Below, piece by piece: positions 26,306 through 37,566 of a stretch of DNA of 64,000 nucleotides. The position numbers were made by a program, and so were the translations under genes. The stretch is from SAR86 cluster bacterium SAR86E. Lineage in GTDB: Bacteria > Pseudomonadota > Gammaproteobacteria > Magnimaribacterales > D2472. The notes under the pieces are model-generated. The model did no database searches and was not told the DNA's origin. It saw only the letters and a list, made by a program, of their open reading frames with translations. Location of the stretch: positions 124,001 through 188,000 of the forward strand of contig AMWX01000008.1 in NCBI GenBank assembly GCA_000307935.1, given 5' to 3'. Position 1 is the stretch's first letter. Each line of letters starts with the position of its first letter.

Positions 26306-27207
26306 AAAAAATCACAGTCTTGTATGGCGGACAATCTTCGGAGAGAGAAGTTTCTCTTGAAAGTGGTAAATATATTTATCAATCAATAAAAGACTTAGGG
26401 TACGAAACACAGCTCATTGATTACCCGGCTGAATTTTTGTTAGATAAATTTTCTCATGAAGACTTAGTTTTTATTGCTCTTCACGGAAAAGATGGAGAAT
26501 CTGGCGAATTACAAAATCATCTGAAGGAACAAGGAGTTTTATATACTGGTAGTGGAGATGAGGCATGCAAGAAGACTTGGAATAAAGATACCTTCAAGAA
26601 AATTTTAAGGGAAAATAACGTTCCTACCCCTAATTGGATCTCTGTTCCTTCTTTGCTCGAAATAAAAAGTTTAGAGGATATTCTTTTTAAAAATCTTGAT
26701 CTTTCTAATAATATCTTTTTAAAACCCGCAGAGGATGGATCTAGCATAGATGTTTTTAAAATATCAACGAGCAAAGATTTAGAGATGGCAATCAGCAATT
26801 GTGTAAATGCAAATAGACAATTCATTTTTGAGGAGAGCATAAATCACAGAGAGCTAACAGTTCCAATATTAAACGGAAAATGCTTGCCTGCTGTCGAAAT
26901 AATAACCTCAGAAATATTTTATAACTTCAATGCAAAATATGTGAATGAGGACACAAAACTAAATAATTTAAATCTATCTTTTGATAAGAAAAAAGAGCTT
27001 GAACAAATCTGTTTGAAAACTCTAAAAGTTACAAAATGCAGAGGCTGGTTAAGAATTGATCTTATGCAAGACAGCGATGGTAACTTTTATGTTCTCGAAG
27101 TAAATACCGCTCCTGGAATGACATCTCATAGCCTATTTCCTAAATCTGCACAATCCATAGGTCTTTCATATAACAGTTTAGTTCAAGAGATCATCAATGC
27201 TAGTTAA
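26296..27207 (+). CDS. ddl: D-alanine:D-alanine ligase
   Basis: Ddl makes the D-Ala-D-Ala dipeptide used by MurF. It is an ATP-grasp enzyme: GGQSSEREVSLESG near the N-terminus, ALHGKDGESGELQ, FLKPAEDGSSIDV, and the Mg-binding RIDLMQDSDGNFYVLEVNTAPGMT split at the C-terminus. Length 303 matches DdlB. The start is GTG (26296), inside the end of murC; its amino acid source Alr is also in the window at 31.6 kb. Confidence 0.96.
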   Translation: MAVKKITVLYGGQSSEREVSLESGKYIYQSIKDLGYETQLIDYPAEFLLDKFSHEDLVFIALHGKDGESGELQNHLKEQGVLYTGSGDEACKKTWNKDTFKKILRENNVPTPNWISVPSLLEIKSLEDILFKNLDLSNNIFLKPAEDGSSIDVFKISTSKDLEMAISNCVNANRQFIFEESINHRELTVPILNGKCLPAVEIITSEIFYNFNAKYVNEDTKLNNLNLSFDKKKELEQICLKTLKVTKCRGWLRIDLMQDSDGNFYVLEVNTAPGMTSHSLFPKSAQSIGLSYNSLVQEIINAS

Positions 27208-27832
27208 AAGACTGCTATCTATTTCTATTCTCGCGCTGATATCTTTGGGTTGTACAAAAAATTTACAAAACGATGTAGTTATATTGTTTGAAAAGCCTTT
27301 GATGTTAAAGCAAGAGCAAGAGCTAGTTTTAAATCTTTTAAATAGCTCATCTAAAAAAAAGCTATCAGAAATTTTAAAAGATCAAAGCTGGATAGAATCT
27401 TATTTGATTAAGAAATATGCATTCCAACCTACTCAACTATTTATAAATTCAAAGGAACCAAAATATGTTTGGAAAAATTTATTTTACTTAGATGCTCAAT
27501 TAAGCAAATTTCCATATTTAGGTGATATTAACAATTTGCTGCACCTCAATATGCCAATTGAATTTGTTAGTAACTGGATGCAAATTGAAAATGAATTATT
27601 TTCAATAATAGATACTTATAAGCTAAAGATTTCCTCGGTATCATTTACTGAAGCTGAGGGTTGGTATTTTCAGACAAGCAATAATTTGCGAATAAATCTT
27701 GGTTCAGATATTTCCGCTAATGCACTCAAAAAACTGTCAAATGCTTTGAAATATATTTTCGAAAAAAACCTAACTCCTAGTATTATTGATTTAAGATACA
27801 AGAATGGAGCAGCATTAAACTATGGCAAATAA
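27197..27832 (+). CDS. ftsQ: Divergent FtsQ-like division protein with a lipoprotein-like N-terminus
   Basis: Position between ddl and ftsA, overlapping both (by 11 bp each), is that of ftsQ. The C-terminal IIDLRYKNGAALNYGK fits the conserved FtsQ beta domain end (DLRYxNG), and YFQTSNNLRINLG resembles the preceding strand. It is short (211 residues against ~276). The N-terminus is unusual: MLVKRLLSISILALISLGC, a 14-residue hydrophobic stretch ending in a cysteine that fits a loose lipobox, rather than the cytoplasmic tail plus ~20-residue helix of normal FtsQ. The POTRA region is not clearly recognisable. Confidence 0.72.
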   Translation: MLVKRLLSISILALISLGCTKNLQNDVVILFEKPLMLKQEQELVLNLLNSSSKKKLSEILKDQSWIESYLIKKYAFQPTQLFINSKEPKYVWKNLFYLDAQLSKFPYLGDINNLLHLNMPIEFVSNWMQIENELFSIIDTYKLKISSVSFTEAEGWYFQTSNNLRINLGSDISANALKKLSNALKYIFEKNLTPSIIDLRYKNGAALNYGK

Positions 27833-29051
27833 TGGAGCAAAAGATACCGACTATGTTGTTGGTTTAGATATTGGCACCTCAAAGGTAGTGTGCATTATAG
27901 GAAAGTATGTTGACCAGCATTCTATCGAAGTTATTTCAATGGGTTCATACCCATCGAGTGGTCTCAAGAAAGGAGTTGTTGTAAATATAGATGCAACAAC
28001 AGATGCAATTCAAAAATCTATTGATCAGGCTCAGGCATCTTTTGAGGGAAAAATTAAAAATGTATATGTTGGTATTGCTGGCAATCATATACGAAGCTTA
28101 AACTCTCATGGGATAGTTGGCATTAAAGATAAAGAAGTAGAAGCAAGTGATATTGATAGAGTCATTGAGGCTGCTCAGGCAGTAGCAATTCCTTCAGATC
28201 AAAGAGTTTTACATGTTCTCCCTCAAGAGTATGTTATTGATAATCAAGATTCTATTCGAGAGCCTCTTGGTATGTCAGGAGTCAGATTAGAGTCTCATGT
28301 GCATCTCGTAACTTGCGCAAATAACGCTATTCAAAATATAGAAAAGTGCGTTAAAAGATGTGGAATTGGTGTAGACGGATTTGTTTTAGAGCAGCTTGCC
28401 AGCTCATACTCTGTTCTATCTGAAGATGAAAAAGAACTTGGTGTTTGTTTAGTTGATATCGGTGGTGGAACAACAGATATTGCTGTATTTAATTCTGGTT
28501 CAATATCATTTACTGGTGTTATACCAATTGCAGGAGATCAGGTTACCAGCGACATTGCTGTTGCTTTGAGAACCCCCACAGCTCAAGCTGAGGACATTAA
28601 GCAAAAGCATGGTTGTGCCGCGGCTGAATTAACTCATGATGGAGAAACTCTCGAAGTAATGAGAGTAGGTGGAAGGCCTCCAGAGGACTTATCTAGACGA
28701 TCATTAGCCGAAATTATTGAGCCAAGATATGTCGAACTTTTTGATCTTGTTAAAGCAGAGATCAAAAGAAATGGATTTGAAAACAAGATTCCTGCTGGGA
28801 TAGTACTTACAGGAGGGACTTCTAAAATGGAGGGAGCTGTTGCTTTGGCAGAATCTATTTTTCAAACAAGCGTAAGGTTAGGAATTCCAGAAAAGTTTAA
28901 TGGCATGGAGCCTGTTCTTAAAAACCCAATTTATGCAACAGCGCTTGGTTTGGTCGGTTTTGGTTTTGATCAGATTAAACAAGGTTATACATTAGAAAAT
29001 AATAAGAGCTTCTTTGATAAAGCATTTGGTTTCTTAAAAAATAATTATTGA
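27822..29051 (+). CDS. ftsA: Cell division protein FtsA
   Basis: FtsA is the actin-like ATPase that tethers FtsZ to the membrane. Phosphate-binding motifs GLDIGTSKVVCIIG and LVDIGGGTTDIAVF, and the adenosine motif IVLTGGTSKMEGA, are present. A C-terminal amphipathic helix is plausible (SFFDKAFGFLKNNY). Length 409 is typical. Unlike in other gammaproteobacteria it is followed by rpsF, not ftsZ. Confidence 0.97.
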   Translation: MANNGAKDTDYVVGLDIGTSKVVCIIGKYVDQHSIEVISMGSYPSSGLKKGVVVNIDATTDAIQKSIDQAQASFEGKIKNVYVGIAGNHIRSLNSHGIVGIKDKEVEASDIDRVIEAAQAVAIPSDQRVLHVLPQEYVIDNQDSIREPLGMSGVRLESHVHLVTCANNAIQNIEKCVKRCGIGVDGFVLEQLASSYSVLSEDEKELGVCLVDIGGGTTDIAVFNSGSISFTGVIPIAGDQVTSDIAVALRTPTAQAEDIKQKHGCAAAELTHDGETLEVMRVGGRPPEDLSRRSLAEIIEPRYVELFDLVKAEIKRNGFENKIPAGIVLTGGTSKMEGAVALAESIFQTSVRLGIPEKFNGMEPVLKNPIYATALGLVGFGFDQIKQGYTLENNKSFFDKAFGFLKNNY

Positions 29052-29130
29052 TTGCAGGACCTATTTGGAATAGAATTCAGGCTCCTTGGTTTTTTGGTAT
29101 TCAAAAAATCTTTTAACTCATAGGGAAAAC

Positions 29131-29574
29131 ATGAATAATTACGAATTAATATTAATACTTAATCCAGACCTATCAAATAAGTTTGACGAGTTTCAGACCA
29201 AGTTTGAAAAAACTCTTACTGATTTAAAATTTCAGATTGATAAGCTTGAGAATATAGGCAGAAGACAGCTTGCCTACAGTATTCTTAATCATAACAAAGG
29301 CCACTACGCGATTTTTCAGATTCAGGGACCATCTGATGCTGCATTAGAGCTAGAAACTAAATTAAAATATGATACTTCCGTTATACGACATTTATTACTA
29401 AAAGTTGAAAATCCATCCTTGGAAGATTCAATGTTACTGGTAGAGTCTAGAGAAACCAAAAAAACACCACAAGATGAAACTTCACAAGACAAACCAAAAA
29501 CTAAATTAGTAGAAAAAAATGAAAGCAGCGCCGATCAATCTGATATTAAAGCTGAAGCCAAGGAAGGTGAATAA
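29131..29574 (+). CDS. rpsF: 30S ribosomal protein S6
   Basis: S6 binds the central domain of 16S rRNA with S18. The start [15 protein letters not shown] at 29131 is the conserved N-terminus; the track's extension to 29086 adds unrelated residues. The core continues through [18 protein letters not shown] and [11 protein letters not shown] to about residue 95. A ~50-residue polar, Lys/Glu/Ser-rich tail follows, longer than in E. coli. The stop overlaps the rpsR start by one base. Confidence 0.95.
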   Translation: MNNYELILILNPDLSNKFDEFQTKFEKTLTDLKFQIDKLENIGRRQLAYSILNHNKGHYAIFQIQGPSDAALELETKLKYDTSVIRHLLLKVENPSLEDSMLLVESRETKKTPQDETSQDKPKTKLVEKNESSADQSDIKAEAKEGE

Positions 29575-29765
29575 TGAATGAGTCAAATAAAAAAAACTTT
29601 AATTACAAAAACGTTGATTTGCTCAAAAGATACATTACTGAGACTGGAAAAATCATACCCGCAAGAGTTTCAAATATTAGCGCAGCTGAGCAAAGAAAAT
29701 TAACAAAAGCAGTAAAAATTGCTCGATTCCTAGCATTACTTCCATATACAGATTCACATAGATAG
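29574..29765 (+). CDS. rpsR: 30S ribosomal protein S18 (N-terminally short)
   Basis: S18 pairs with S6 on the platform of the small subunit. [21 protein letters not shown] and the C-terminal [17 protein letters not shown] are unmistakable. It has 63 residues against 75 in E. coli; the basic N-terminal FRRKKFCRF element is absent. An in-frame stop a few bases upstream of 29574 rules out a longer start, so the shortening is real in this sequence. Confidence 0.95.
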   Translation: MNESNKKNFNYKNVDLLKRYITETGKIIPARVSNISAAEQRKLTKAVKIARFLALLPYTDSHR

Positions 29766-29768
29766 ATT

Positions 29769-30215
29769 ATGAAAATTATACTTTTAGACAAAATTCAAAA
29801 ACTTGGTGAAATTGGTGACGTGGTTGAGGTTAGCTCAGGATACGCAAGGAATTTTCTTATTCCAAAAAAGAAGGCTATGTTTGCATCTGATGAAAATCTT
29901 AAATATGTAGAGAGCAAGAAAGCTGAACTTGCCGCCGCCTCAGCAGATGAAATGGCAAACGCACAAGGCAAAGCTGATCTTATTTCAGGGGCAAAGGTAG
30001 AAATCAAAGTTCAAGTTACAGAAGAGGGTGCCTTATATGGTTCAGTTGGTACAAGAGAAATCTCAGAAGCCTTCAGCGCAATAGATCATATAGTTGATAA
30101 AAGTGTCATCCAGTTACCTGATGGCGCGCTCAAAGAACTCGGGGACTACTCTATAACTTTGTTGTTTCACCCTGAAGTGTCATGTGTTGTTGAGGTATCT
30201 GTTCAGCCTGAGTAG
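29769..30215 (+). CDS. rplI: 50S ribosomal protein L9
   Basis: L9 links two domains at the base of the L1 stalk through a long helix. The N-terminal RNA-binding domain (IILLDKIQKLGEIGDVVEV, GYARNFLIPKKKA) and C-terminal domain (GSVGTREISEAF, FHPEVSCVVEV) are intact. Length 148 equals about that of E. coli (149). It follows rpsR by 3 bp in the standard rpsF-rpsR-rplI order. Confidence 0.97.
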   Translation: MKIILLDKIQKLGEIGDVVEVSSGYARNFLIPKKKAMFASDENLKYVESKKAELAAASADEMANAQGKADLISGAKVEIKVQVTEEGALYGSVGTREISEAFSAIDHIVDKSVIQLPDGALKELGDYSITLLFHPEVSCVVEVSVQPE

Positions 30216-30228
30216 TTGTTATCTTAAT

Positions 30229-30250
30229 AATATGATGTAAGAATCATATT
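30229..30250 (+). repeat. Inverted repeat abutting the dnaB start codon
   Basis: AATATGAT (30229-30236), a 6-base loop, then ATCATATT (30243-30250) form a perfect 8 bp AT-only stem ending 1 base before the dnaB ATG (30252). It could be a weak transcription end for rplI, an operator, or a structure that masks the dnaB start. AT-only stems arise easily by chance here. Confidence 0.4.
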
Positions 30251-30251
30251 T

Positions 30252-31622
30252 ATGTCCAGTAAATCCATAGAAAATACAGAGCAAGTCAGAGAACTTGAAA
30301 GAGCTATTCTGGGCGGATTAATGCTTGAAACAGAAAGATACGATGCGGTGAGTGAAATCATTGAATTCACAGACTTTGAGGGTCAAGATCACCAAAATAT
30401 TTTTCAATCAATGGGTGAGCTTGTTAATTCTAATAAACCCTTAGATCCTCTTACGGTTTCAGATAGATTGGATAGTAAAAACCTCTTAACAAGAGCAGGT
30501 GGTAAGAATTATTTAATTGATTTAGCTTCCACCAGTCCCTCCGCTGCAAATTTAGAAGCATATGCCGGCATGATTAGGCAAAAATCTATTTCAAGAAGGC
30601 TAATGAAAATTAACTCAGAGATTTCTGAGCTTATTATTAATCCCCAGGGTAAAGATGCAGCTGAATTGCTTGATGAGGCTGAAACAAAAATTTTTTCATT
30701 AAATGATGAAGCCAGTAGAACATCGACTAATATTCAGAAATTAGATGAATTAATTCCTCAATCAATCGAGAGGATGAATGAAATTGCAAAAAATGGATCA
30801 TCTCTACTTGGAGCCTCTACAGGATATAAAGATCTTGATAGCAAGTTGCAGGGACTGCAAAAAGGAGATTTGATCATTGTTGCTGCTAGGCCAAGCATGG
30901 GTAAAACAGCATTAAGCATGAATATTGTTGAGAACTTTGTTCTTAACAAAGAAATTTCTGGTGGCGTCTTGGTATTCAGCTTGGAAATGCCAGCTGAGTC
31001 ACTAACTACTAGATTATTAGCAAGCAACGCTAAGATTGATCAACAAAAAGTTAGATCTGCCTCCATGAATCAAGCTGATCTTAAAAAGTTTATGGAGTCA
31101 TCCTCTAAATTAAAAGACTTACCTCTTTATATTGATGATAGCTCTATGCTATCCCCCATGGAGCTTCGAGCAAGAGCTCGTCGAATTGCAAGACAAGAGC
31201 CTAACGGACTATCATTAATAGTTGTTGATTATCTTCAGTTAATGCAGTTACCTACCTCTCAAGAAAACAGAGTGAATCAAATTTCAGAAATTTCTCGATC
31301 TTTAAAAATGCTTGCAAAAGAACTCAATGTTCCTGTGATTGCATTGTCTCAGTTAAATCGTGCTGTTGAGCAAAGACCTAATAAACGTCCAATTATGGCT
31401 GATTTAAGAGATTCAGGTGCAATTGAGCAGGACGCAGATGTGATCTTATTTATATATAGAGATGAGGTATATAACGAAGATTCTGAAGAAGGAAACAAGG
31501 CTGAAATTATTATTGGCAAACAAAGAAATGGACCAATTGGAAAAGTAAATCTTACTTTCCTTAAAGAATTTACAAGGTTTGAGGACTTTGCTGTTGATAG
31601 CTATTACGACTCAATTCAATGA
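30252..31622 (+). CDS. dnaB: Replicative DNA helicase DnaB
   Basis: DnaB is the hexameric 5'-3' helicase of the replication fork. The N-terminal primase-interaction domain covers ~1-130 (ERAILGGLMLE, QNIFQSMGEL). The RecA-like motor shows Walker A ARPSMGKTA near 214, LEMPAESLTTRLLAS, Walker B LIVVDYLQLM, and the late DLRDSGAIEQDADVILFIYRDE. Length 456 is normal. No intein is seen. It overlaps alr by 4 bp, a common gammaproteobacterial pairing. Confidence 0.97.
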   Translation: MSSKSIENTEQVRELERAILGGLMLETERYDAVSEIIEFTDFEGQDHQNIFQSMGELVNSNKPLDPLTVSDRLDSKNLLTRAGGKNYLIDLASTSPSAANLEAYAGMIRQKSISRRLMKINSEISELIINPQGKDAAELLDEAETKIFSLNDEASRTSTNIQKLDELIPQSIERMNEIAKNGSSLLGASTGYKDLDSKLQGLQKGDLIIVAARPSMGKTALSMNIVENFVLNKEISGGVLVFSLEMPAESLTTRLLASNAKIDQQKVRSASMNQADLKKFMESSSKLKDLPLYIDDSSMLSPMELRARARRIARQEPNGLSLIVVDYLQLMQLPTSQENRVNQISEISRSLKMLAKELNVPVIALSQLNRAVEQRPNKRPIMADLRDSGAIEQDADVILFIYRDEVYNEDSEEGNKAEIIIGKQRNGPIGKVNLTFLKEFTRFEDFAVDSYYDSIQ

Positions 31623-32668
31623 TTGAACCAAATTCAGAGCTTGTAATTGATTACGAGCGCGTAAGAAATAATATCCAAATCATTAAAGGCAAGTTACCTT
31701 CTAACTGCAAAATCATGGGTGTTATTAAGAGCAATGCATATGGACATGATCTTCAGATGGCTACTGAGGCATTAGATGGTGCAATTGATGGATATGGTGT
31801 GGTTAGATTGGGAGAGGCTCTTAAGATACGAGAAACATCCTCAAAGCCAATCTTGACTATGCAAGGTGTATATTCGTCGGATGCCTATGATGCTCTAAAA
31901 CAAAATAATATATGGTCTGTTATTCATTCAATTTCTCAATTGCCATTAGCAAGGCAATACCAAGATGATTTACAGTTTTGGATTAAAGTAAATACTGGCA
32001 TGAATAGGTTGGGTGTTGGATTGGATGAGCTAGATCAGTTTGAGTCACTGTTAAATGATTCTAGCGTTTTGATGACGCATTTGGCTTGTGCAGATACGCC
32101 AGAAGATGAGTTAAACAATACTCAATTTAAGAATTTTGATTATGCATGGAATCAAATTGAAATAGACATCCAGAGAAGTGTATTGAATTCTGCAGGAGTC
32201 TTTAATTTTCCAGATAAGGCATACGACTGGGTTAGACCAGGCATTGCCATGTACGGAGGGATTGACTTCTCCGGTTTAAAAACTGCCATGACATTTAGAA
32301 GCCAAATTATCTCTATTCAATCTTTGCCTAAAAATGAAAGACTTGGATATGGTGGAAGGGTAAAGACAGAACAACCTTCTAAGATTGCTATTGTTTATTG
32401 TGGTTATGCTGATGGTTTTCCTCAAACAGCAATAGATGGAACGTCCGTGTTAGTGAATAGCCATCGCTCTCACATACTTGGAAGGGTAAGCATGGATCTA
32501 ATTTCAATTGATGTTACAGAAATTCCTGATTGTAAAATTGGAGACTGGTGTGAATTATGGTCTCCTGAATTATCTATCCTAGAAAATACAAAAATGAATC
32601 GTTTGCTTTCTTATGAACTTATGACCAAAATGAGTCAAAGAGTAAAACGACACTATTTAAATATATGA
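31619..32668 (+). CDS. alr: Alanine racemase
   Basis: This PLP enzyme interconverts L- and D-alanine, supplying Ddl. The PLP lysine lies in VIKSNAYGHDL (residue ~38). The partner catalytic tyrosine is in LGYGGR, followed by YADGFPQ and GRVSMDLISIDVTE. Length 349 is typical. It overlaps dnaB and the downstream diiron gene by 4 bp each, so the three are likely one transcript. Confidence 0.95.
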   Translation: MIEPNSELVIDYERVRNNIQIIKGKLPSNCKIMGVIKSNAYGHDLQMATEALDGAIDGYGVVRLGEALKIRETSSKPILTMQGVYSSDAYDALKQNNIWSVIHSISQLPLARQYQDDLQFWIKVNTGMNRLGVGLDELDQFESLLNDSSVLMTHLACADTPEDELNNTQFKNFDYAWNQIEIDIQRSVLNSAGVFNFPDKAYDWVRPGIAMYGGIDFSGLKTAMTFRSQIISIQSLPKNERLGYGGRVKTEQPSKIAIVYCGYADGFPQTAIDGTSVLVNSHRSHILGRVSMDLISIDVTEIPDCKIGDWCELWSPELSILENTKMNRLLSYELMTKMSQRVKRHYLNI

Positions 32669-33744
32669 AAATTGATTATTTAAAAAACAATCCTAGAGAA
32701 ATTCAACTTGAGGAGGATCTCCCTCCATACATGACCGAAGGTGTCGCTAATGACATTGCAGAAATCTTTAGCACTCCTTTGTCTGGGGCATATAACTGGG
32801 ATTACACCGTTCAGGATAATAGGATTAAAAAACTTTATGAATTAGGCAAGGAGCTTAACTGGAATGTTGAAGTTGATATTGATTGGTCCAGACCATTTGA
32901 GCCAATGACTGAGCCAGCTCCAATATTTTGGGATGATTATGCTCCCTATCAAAAACTTTCTGATGATAAAAAAATAGAATTTTTAAATCATCGAATTGCT
33001 TGGAGTCAAAGTCAATTTCTTCACGGAGAGCAAGGAGCTCTTCTGGTTGCATCTCAACTAACCTCATGTGCTCCAACTTATAATGCAAAGCTTTATGCAG
33101 CATCCCAGACATTTGATGAGGCTAGACATGTAGAAGCTTTTAATAAGTATATTCAAACAAGAATAAAGCTTATGTACCCAATCGGAAATGCTTTGAAATC
33201 AATTCTAGATAAAATACTTACAGATCCAAGATGGGATCTCAAGTTTATTGGCATGCAGATTATTATTGAGGGATTGGCACTAGCTGCTTTTCAAACCTCT
33301 AGAGAGCTAACCAAGGATCCGGTATTACGAGATATGCTTGGTTTAATCATTCGGGACGAAGCTAGGCATGTTACTTTTGGAATAAATTATTTAGAAGAAT
33401 TTGTTGAAACTTTATCTGAAGATGAAAAAGAAGACCGAGCTCAATTTGCATACGAGGCATGCTGGTTAAGTAGAGAGAGACTTGTTTCAATGGATGTTTT
33501 TGAGCATTTTGGCTGGAATGCTGAAGATGCAAGACAATTTCAATTAAACTCTGACATCACTAAACATTTTCAAAAACTTCTTTTTCAAAGAGTTATGCCG
33601 AACTTAAGAAGAATTGGTCTTCTGAGAGACTCGGTAAAAGGTAAATTTGAAGATTTAGGAATCTTGGAATATGCCGAAGCCAAAAGTGATGCTGATATAG
33701 ATTGGGCTGATTTATCAAGACCACTATTTGAAGAATCTGCTTAA
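32665..33744 (+). CDS. Ferritin-like diiron protein of unknown substrate
   Basis: The fold can be inferred from a complete diiron ligand set: E122 (HGEQGALL), E152 and H155 (FDEARHVEAF), E202 (IIIEGLAL), E232 and H235 (RDEARHVTFG). This E, ExxH, E, ExxH pattern is that of ribonucleotide reductase R2-like and N-oxygenase-type ferritin-like oxygenases. At 359 residues it resembles family members annotated only as ferritin-like domain proteins. It is not a recognisable NrdB: the tyrosyl radical context and NrdA are absent nearby. Coupling to alr (ATGA overlap) and nearness to pyrG do not reveal a substrate. Oxidation, desaturation or N-oxygenation are all possible. Confidence 0.7.
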   Translation: MKIDYLKNNPREIQLEEDLPPYMTEGVANDIAEIFSTPLSGAYNWDYTVQDNRIKKLYELGKELNWNVEVDIDWSRPFEPMTEPAPIFWDDYAPYQKLSDDKKIEFLNHRIAWSQSQFLHGEQGALLVASQLTSCAPTYNAKLYAASQTFDEARHVEAFNKYIQTRIKLMYPIGNALKSILDKILTDPRWDLKFIGMQIIIEGLALAAFQTSRELTKDPVLRDMLGLIIRDEARHVTFGINYLEEFVETLSEDEKEDRAQFAYEACWLSRERLVSMDVFEHFGWNAEDARQFQLNSDITKHFQKLLFQRVMPNLRRIGLLRDSVKGKFEDLGILEYAEAKSDADIDWADLSRPLFEESA

Positions 33745-33798
33745 CTTAGTTTTTATTAGGACTAGAATCTGATATTCTGTATTCCCATCATAACTTAA

Positions 33799-35439
<1,641 letters not shown>

Positions 35440-35443
35440 AAAA

Positions 35444-36277
35444 ATGAAAACTTTAAAATTAGAAAACTTTTTGATTGGAAATCATGAGCCTATGACGCTA
35501 ATGGGCGGTGTTAATGTTCTAGAGTCTGAATCAGTTGTAATGGCCGTTGCAGAAAAGTTTGCAGAAACAACATCAAGTTTAAATATTAATTGGATTTTTA
35601 AGGGATCTTTTGATAAAGCAAATCGAAGCTCTATTTCGTCGTTCAGAGGCCCCGGCCTTGATGAGGGTTTAAAAATGCTTGAAAAAGTTAAATCAGAATT
35701 TAATGCTCCTGTCATAACTGATATTCATGAGCCATCTCAAGCAGATCCAGTTTCAAAAGTTTGTGATGTAATTCAGATTCCAGCGTTTTTGTGCAGACAA
35801 ACTGATTTGGTTGTTGCGGCAGCTAAAACAAAAAAAATAATTCAGTTTAAAAAGCCTCAATTTCTTTCTGCTCCAGAGATGAAAAATGTAATAGAGAAGT
35901 GTCATCAGGCTGGAAATGAAAATGTAACTCTATGCGAAAGAGGCAACTCTTTTGGCTATAACAATTTAGTGGTTGATATGCTGAATTTCCAAATTATGAA
36001 GGATCTTGGCGTGCCGGTAATATTTGATGCAACTCATTCCCTTCAACTTCCGGGCGGTCTGGGTAATGCTGCTGGAGGTCGAAGAGAATATTTACTTCCT
36101 CTTGCCAAAGCAGGTCTAAGTCAAGGTATAGCAGGTTTATTTATAGAGGCTCATCCCGATCCTGATTTAGCAAAATGTGATGGTCCCTGCGCAATTTCTT
36201 GTGATGAAATACCTCAAGTGCTCGCTGAACTTTCCTCATTAGATCAATTTATGAAAAATCAAAATAGTGATAATTGA
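35444..36277 (+). CDS. kdsA: 2-dehydro-3-deoxyphosphooctonate aldolase (Kdo-8-phosphate synthase)
   Basis: KdsA condenses PEP with arabinose 5-phosphate (the KdsD product) to Kdo 8-phosphate. Motifs include MGGVNVLES near the start, [53 protein letters not shown] and [17 protein letters not shown]. Length 277 is standard. It lies between pyrG and eno as in Pseudomonas, and its stop overlaps the eno start. Confidence 0.97.
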   Translation: MKTLKLENFLIGNHEPMTLMGGVNVLESESVVMAVAEKFAETTSSLNINWIFKGSFDKANRSSISSFRGPGLDEGLKMLEKVKSEFNAPVITDIHEPSQADPVSKVCDVIQIPAFLCRQTDLVVAAAKTKKIIQFKKPQFLSAPEMKNVIEKCHQAGNENVTLCERGNSFGYNNLVVDMLNFQIMKDLGVPVIFDATHSLQLPGGLGNAAGGRREYLLPLAKAGLSQGIAGLFIEAHPDPDLAKCDGPCAISCDEIPQVLAELSSLDQFMKNQNSDN

Positions 36278-37566
36278 TGCCAATTATTCAATTCATTAAG
36301 CCTATTCAAGTTATCGATTCTCGAGGCACACCAACTGTTTCATGTAAGGTGATTCTTGAGAATGGAATTACTGCTACCTCAATGGTTCCTAGTGGAGCTT
36401 CAACAGGTTCAAGGGAGGCGTTGGAGCTTAGAGATGGCGATAAAGCTTTTATGGGAAAGGGAGTAAAACAGGCAATTGAAAATATTGAAACAATTATTGC
36501 TCCTGCATTAGTTGGTATGGATGTAAGAAAGCAAGCAGAGATTGATAATCAAATGCTGAGCCTTGATGGAACATCTTCCAAATCAATGCTCGGTGCAAAT
36601 GCTATTCTCGGAGTTTCTTTGGCCGTTCTAGAGGCTGGATCAAAGGCCTCAGAAAAACCTTTATATCAATATATCAATCAAGTCTTCAATGAAATAAATG
36701 GTAATAAGCCAAAAATGCAGATGCCAGTTCCAATGCTCAATATTATTAATGGTGGAGAGCACGCAAATAATAATATTGATATTCAAGAATTTATGATTAT
36801 GCCTGTTGGAGCAAAGAATTTTTCTCAGGCTATGCAATGGGCCACTGAAATATATGCCATATTAAAAAAATCCTTGCATGATAGAGGTCTTAGTACTAGC
36901 GTGGGTGACGAAGGAGGCTTTGCACCAAACCTTCAATCGAATGAAGAGGCTATAGAGCTTATCATTGATGCCATTAGAAAAAATGATCTTGTCGAAGGAA
37001 AAGATGTTGGGATTGCATTAGATTGTGCTGCATCAGAGTTTTATAAAAATGGTATGTATTATCTTGCAGGCGAATCCAAGCAACTAAGTCCAAAAAATTT
37101 TACTACTTACCTCCAAGAGCTAGCTAATAAATACCCTATTTTGTCTATCGAAGATGGAATGGATGAGAGCGATTTCGATGGCTGGAAAAATCTTACTAGC
37201 GTTTTGGGAGATAAGTGCCAACTAGTAGGCGATGATTTATTTGTTACGAATGTTAAAGAGCTTCAAAGAGGCATTGATGAGTCACTTGCAAATGCAATTC
37301 TCATTAAATTTAATCAAATTGGGACAATTACTGAAACCCTGAAAACTATTCATCTTGGTAATATGAATGGATTCAATTCAATTATTTCTCATCGCTCAGG
37401 TGAAACAGAGGATAGCATCATAGCAGACCTTTGCGTCGGCCTTGGTACTGGTCAAATCAAAACAGGCGCCCCTTGCAGATCAGATAGAGTAGCAAAATAC
37501 AATAGATTACTATGGATTGAAGCTGATCAACCCAATCTTTCTTTTGCTAAAAATGTCATTGGTTAA
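36277..37566 (+). CDS. eno: Enolase
   Basis: Enolase interconverts 2-phosphoglycerate and PEP; in many gammaproteobacteria it is also part of the RNA degradosome. [62 protein letters not shown] and [15 protein letters not shown] are intact. The track begins at a TTG (36274); the ATG at 36277 overlaps the kdsA stop by one base (TGATG) and gives 429 residues, the usual length. Confidence 0.97.
   Translation: MPIIQFIKPIQVIDSRGTPTVSCKVILENGITATSMVPSGASTGSREALELRDGDKAFMGKGVKQAIENIETIIAPALVGMDVRKQAEIDNQMLSLDGTSSKSMLGANAILGVSLAVLEAGSKASEKPLYQYINQVFNEINGNKPKMQMPVPMLNIINGGEHANNNIDIQEFMIMPVGAKNFSQAMQWATEIYAILKKSLHDRGLSTSVGDEGGFAPNLQSNEEAIELIIDAIRKNDLVEGKDVGIALDCAASEFYKNGMYYLAGESKQLSPKNFTTYLQELANKYPILSIEDGMDESDFDGWKNLTSVLGDKCQLVGDDLFVTNVKELQRGIDESLANAILIKFNQIGTITETLKTIHLGNMNGFNSIISHRSGETEDSIIADLCVGLGTGQIKTGAPCRSDRVAKYNRLLWIEADQPNLSFAKNVIG

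Noticed and set aside
29052-29076. Promoter TTGCAG/TAGAAT before rpsF
   Set aside because: Spacer of about 13 bp is too short.
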